The position numbers and the translations under genes are program-made. The notes under the pieces are model-generated. The model was not told the DNA's origin and made no database searches. It worked only from the letters and a program-made list of their open reading frames with translations. Shown here one piece after another: positions 61,444-64,000 of a stretch of 64,000 nucleotides of DNA. The first letter of the stretch is position 1. Every line of letters starts with the position of its first letter. Source of the DNA: JBLIRR01 sp049472395 (lineage in GTDB: Bacteria > SZUA-182 > DTGQ01 > JBLIRR01); the NCBI GenBank assembly GCA_049472395.1, contig JBLIRR010000018.1:1-64000 (forward strand). Reading direction: 5' to 3'.

Positions 61444-63221
61444 AATACTGACATACACTCCTTTTCTAGTTCTCGAATTTGCACATCAATTTGATCCAAA
61501 AGCTGATTAAATGGCTCTGTTTCATTGTTGGCAATATTTTCTTTCATTCTTTGTATATTGTTTAACACAGGAAGTTCAAAAATCTTAAAAAGGGGAAGAC
61601 GGGTTTTTAATATTTCCCGTGATCGATGATAGAAATGCATAATGACTTTTAACATATAAAATTGCTTTTGGGGTACCGCATACGTATCAATATCATCAAA
61701 GGCGCTCTGCTGCAGAAAGGAAGATTTAATAATCCTTGCAACCTCAAGCAGTAATCTCTGACTGTCCGGTAAGGCATCTTCGCCAATAAGCTTAATGATT
61801 CTCTGGAGTTTATAATCCTCTCGCAAAAGTTTCATGGCTTCCTCTCGCAGTTCTCTCCATTCCGGTCCTACTTCATTTCTCCACCACTCATCAATAAAAT
61901 CTGTATATTCGCTGTAGCTTTCCATATAATTTATAGCGGGAAAATAGCGAGCGCTCGCAAGCTCTTTATTGAGCCCCCAAAAACAGCGAACGAATCGTTT
62001 TGTATGCTGCGTCACACATTCTGAAAAATCTCCTCCTGGGGGAGACACCGCACAGATAGCACTAATAGAACCAAATTTTTTATTTAGCGTTTTGACACGA
62101 CCAGCCCTTTCATAAAATTTTCCTAGACGACTCGCCAAATACGCAGGGAATCCTTCCTCAGCAGGCATCTCTTCTAACCTCCCGGAGATTTCCCTTAATG
62201 CCTCTGCCCATCGTGAAGTGGAATCAGCCATAAGGGCAATATCATACCCCATGTCCCTGTAGTATTCCGCAATGGTAATCCCAGTATAGATACTTGCTTC
62301 CCTGGCAGCAAGAGGCATATCAGATGTATTCGCTATCAATATGGTTCTTTCCATGAGAGGTTTGCCCCTTTTTTTATCAACGAGCAATGGGAAATCTGTT
62401 ATCACACCGGTCATTTCATTGCCTCTTTCCCCGCACCCGATATATACAATTATGTCAGCATCGGACCATTTAGCTAGCTGATGCTGAGTTATAGTCTTGC
62501 CGGTTCCGAATCCACCAGGAAGGCCCGCTGCCCCTCCTTTTGCGATTGGGAAAAAAGTATCTATTACTCTCTGTCCCGTAATTAAAGGTGTATCCGGTAG
62601 CAGGCGTTGGAGATATGGCCTTGGCTGGCGCACCGGCCAACGCTGAAGCATAGAGATTTTAATGGATCCTTTAGTTGTAAGGATGCCAATAATGGGATCA
62701 TCAATACGATACTCCCCCTTGTCACACACATACTCAACCTTCCCCTCAATATTCGGATGGAGAAGTATCTTATGTTCAAAAATAGGGGTTTCCGGCACAT
62801 TACCCAGAATATCCCCTGGTTTCACCATATCGCCTTTTTTTACAAGGGGCGTAAAAAGCCATTTTTTTTCTCGATCCAGTGGATGAACCTTGACTCCTTT
62901 ATTGACGAAATTTCCCGTAAGCTCACATATTTTTTCAAGCGGTCTTTGTATACCATCATAAATTTTACCGATAAGGCCAGGACCAAGTTCGACAGATAAA
63001 GGAAGACCGGTACCACGAACCAAAGAACCAGGTTTAAGTCCTGTGGTGCTCTCATAAATCTGAATGGTGGCTTTTGTCTCATCAAGCTCTATAACCTCCC
63101 CTATCAGCCCATCGTCTCCCACTTCTACAAGCTCTTTTATCTGAAGTGATTTCACATCGACTGCTTTCACCACCGGCCCGTTTATCCAATCCACAATTCC
63201 TACAATTTTAGATTTAGACAT
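61440..63221 (-). CDS. atpA: V-type ATPase catalytic subunit A
   Basis: 593 residues from the ATG at 63221 (AGGTG upstream); an in-frame GTG at 63230 is less likely. P-loop GGFGTGKTIT, then YIGCGERGNEM, DSTSRWAEALREISGRLEEMP and the non-homologous A-subunit insert. It hydrolyses or makes ATP in the peripheral head of the ion-translocating V-type ATPase. Confidence 0.96.
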   Translation of the reverse strand: MSKSKIVGIVDWINGPVVKAVDVKSLQIKELVEVGDDGLIGEVIELDETKATIQIYESTTGLKPGSLVRGTGLPLSVELGPGLIGKIYDGIQRPLEKICELTGNFVNKGVKVHPLDREKKWLFTPLVKKGDMVKPGDILGNVPETPIFEHKILLHPNIEGKVEYVCDKGEYRIDDPIIGILTTKGSIKISMLQRWPVRQPRPYLQRLLPDTPLITGQRVIDTFFPIAKGGAAGLPGGFGTGKTITQHQLAKWSDADIIVYIGCGERGNEMTGVITDFPLLVDKKRGKPLMERTILIANTSDMPLAAREASIYTGITIAEYYRDMGYDIALMADSTSRWAEALREISGRLEEMPAEEGFPAYLASRLGKFYERAGRVKTLNKKFGSISAICAVSPPGGDFSECVTQHTKRFVRCFWGLNKELASARYFPAINYMESYSEYTDFIDEWWRNEVGPEWRELREEAMKLLREDYKLQRIIKLIGEDALPDSQRLLLEVARIIKSSFLQQSAFDDIDTYAVPQKQFYMLKVIMHFYHRSREILKTRLPLFKIFELPVLNNIQRMKENIANNETEPFNQLLDQIDVQIRELEKECMSVL

Positions 63222-63240
63222 AATATACACCTATCATTTT

Positions 63241-63882
63241 CTAATTTTCACCAAAGATACATTCTGCCACAATGTAACGCATCCTCTGCCAATTTCTCTG
63301 AAAGAGCGCTTCAAGTGAATTGTTATATGATACCCTGAAGTCTGAGTCAAAAAGTATTACTCCTCCCATTATCTCCAATGGGCTTTTATCCAAAGACAGA
63401 TTAATGTTCAATTCTCTCTTTACCTCATTGATAAGCGAAGAATACAATAAGAATTGGTCCCTTGAATTTGCCCTGCATACAAAGGCACTCCCCTCCCCTT
63501 TCAGGCATTTTAGCCCTCCTATCATTAAGCATTTTACGATTAAAGGATAGGTATTCTGGTTGGGGAGAGAAAAAAATTCTCTCTGAAACTCCTTAATCAC
63601 CTTTTCAAGAACATGCTCTTTCTGCATTAATATCTCACATCGTGCCTTGAACTTGGCCTGTGAAATAATCTTACTGTTATTTTTTGAAAACTGCGCATGA
63701 GCTAACATTTTTTTCGCCTTATATGTAAGCCCCTTAACCTTGCACATCCCCTCTTCTTTTATGGATTTTGATTCTTTTTTCGCTCTTTCCCTTATTGATT
63801 CAGCATCTCTATAAGCATCATGAATAATTACCCGCGACAATATGTCCACATTTTGATTATGAACATCAAAATCATACAACAT
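63241..63882 (-). CDS. atpE: V-type ATPase subunit E
   Basis: 213 residues: a long charged N-terminal helix (RDAESIRERAKKESKSIKEE) and a C-terminal globular part with SLDKSPLEIMGGVILFDSDFRVSYNNSLEALF, the subunit E pattern. Peripheral stalk. Lies between atpF and atpA. Confidence 0.9.
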   Translation of the reverse strand: MLYDFDVHNQNVDILSRVIIHDAYRDAESIRERAKKESKSIKEEGMCKVKGLTYKAKKMLAHAQFSKNNSKIISQAKFKARCEILMQKEHVLEKVIKEFQREFFSLPNQNTYPLIVKCLMIGGLKCLKGEGSAFVCRANSRDQFLLYSSLINEVKRELNINLSLDKSPLEIMGGVILFDSDFRVSYNNSLEALFQRNWQRMRYIVAECIFGEN

Positions 63883-63902
63883 CTTCCTTTACCTCAATTT
63901 AA

Positions 63903-64000
63903 TTATACATTGACTCCTAAAGCAGATAGCACAAATTCTTCAACTGAAGGTCTATCAGACAGAGAACCATTTGTATCGGGTATTTGAAGGATTATATGAT
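63903..64000 (-). CDS. atpF: V-type ATPase subunit F, C-terminal end only
   Basis: The last 31 codons, read on the minus strand, give IILQIPDTNGSLSDRPSVEE then FVLSALGVNV and a TAA. The pattern of an 'IP-x-x-x-G' strand followed by a helix ending A-x-G-V matches the C-terminus of subunit F, and the place just upstream of atpE fits. Call made from a short segment. Confidence 0.55.
   Translation of the reverse strand, partial: HIILQIPDTNGSLSDRPSVEEFVLSALGVNV

Noticed and set aside
1..64000. tRNA, rRNA and CRISPR arrays
   Set aside because: No T-loop/acceptor pairs, rRNA-like stretches or regularly spaced direct repeats were found apart from the coding 42-bp array.

Overview
This 64 kb window looks like chromosome from an uncultivated, probably anaerobic, diderm bacterium. 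Most of it is AT-rich (sample lines about 40% GC). Evidence for this kind of cell is a type IV pilus/secretin-family lipoprotein (outer membrane), a V-type ATPase, a sodium-pumping NQR-type complex joined to a soluble NADH-dehydrogenase-like iron-sulfur module, an in-frame UGA read as selenocysteine, a sigma-54 regulator, very long fused proteins, and many unfamiliar secreted proteins. I cannot name the phylum from the sequence alone.

Layout. 1-4.5 kb: secreted or surface low-complexity proteins, including a 42-bp tandem-repeat gene and two paralogues sharing a PPYN-x-LWPLW motif. 4.5-11 kb: a GC-rich (about 60%) insert with two genes, a metacaspase and an 1834-residue protein with two alpha/beta-hydrolase domains, a CHAT caspase-like protease domain and a helical repeat tail. 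11-16.7 kb: a eukaryote-like single-chain biotin-dependent carboxylase of 1846 residues. 17-19.4 kb: a secreted transglutaminase-like protein and several decayed genes. 19.4-22 kb: sirtuin and TypA/BipA. 22.3-30 kb: vapC remnant, beta-helix protein, a three-gene XPB helicase operon, a TPR protein and an AAA/DUF4143 remnant. 30-39.5 kb: membrane pseudokinase, Sat-CysC, alanine racemase, secretin, phosphoglycerate kinase, FHA protein.

39.5-41.4 kb holds the best hidden gene. A PAS/sigma-54 activator faces a HesB/IscA-like selenoprotein whose UGA (codon 35) is followed by a GGU-loop hairpin. The intergenic region has paired palindromic activator sites and a good -24/-12 promoter. 41.5-49.6 kb: two giant multidomain glycan or surface-modification proteins, the second coupled to a rhomboid-TPR protease. 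50.4-58.8 kb: nqrABCDE order, then an NqrF reduced to its membrane anchor and 2Fe-2S domain, then NuoE-, NuoF- and HoxU-like subunits, suggesting that NADH oxidation has moved to the soluble module. 58.8-64 kb: TerB-like protein and V-ATPase genes F(partial)-E-A-B-D.

The energy genes fit together: NADH (perhaps with ferredoxin) feeds an ion-pumping NQR core, and the resulting gradient may be used by, or built up by, the V-type ATPase. Features rest on visible motifs and reading frames; no database search was possible.
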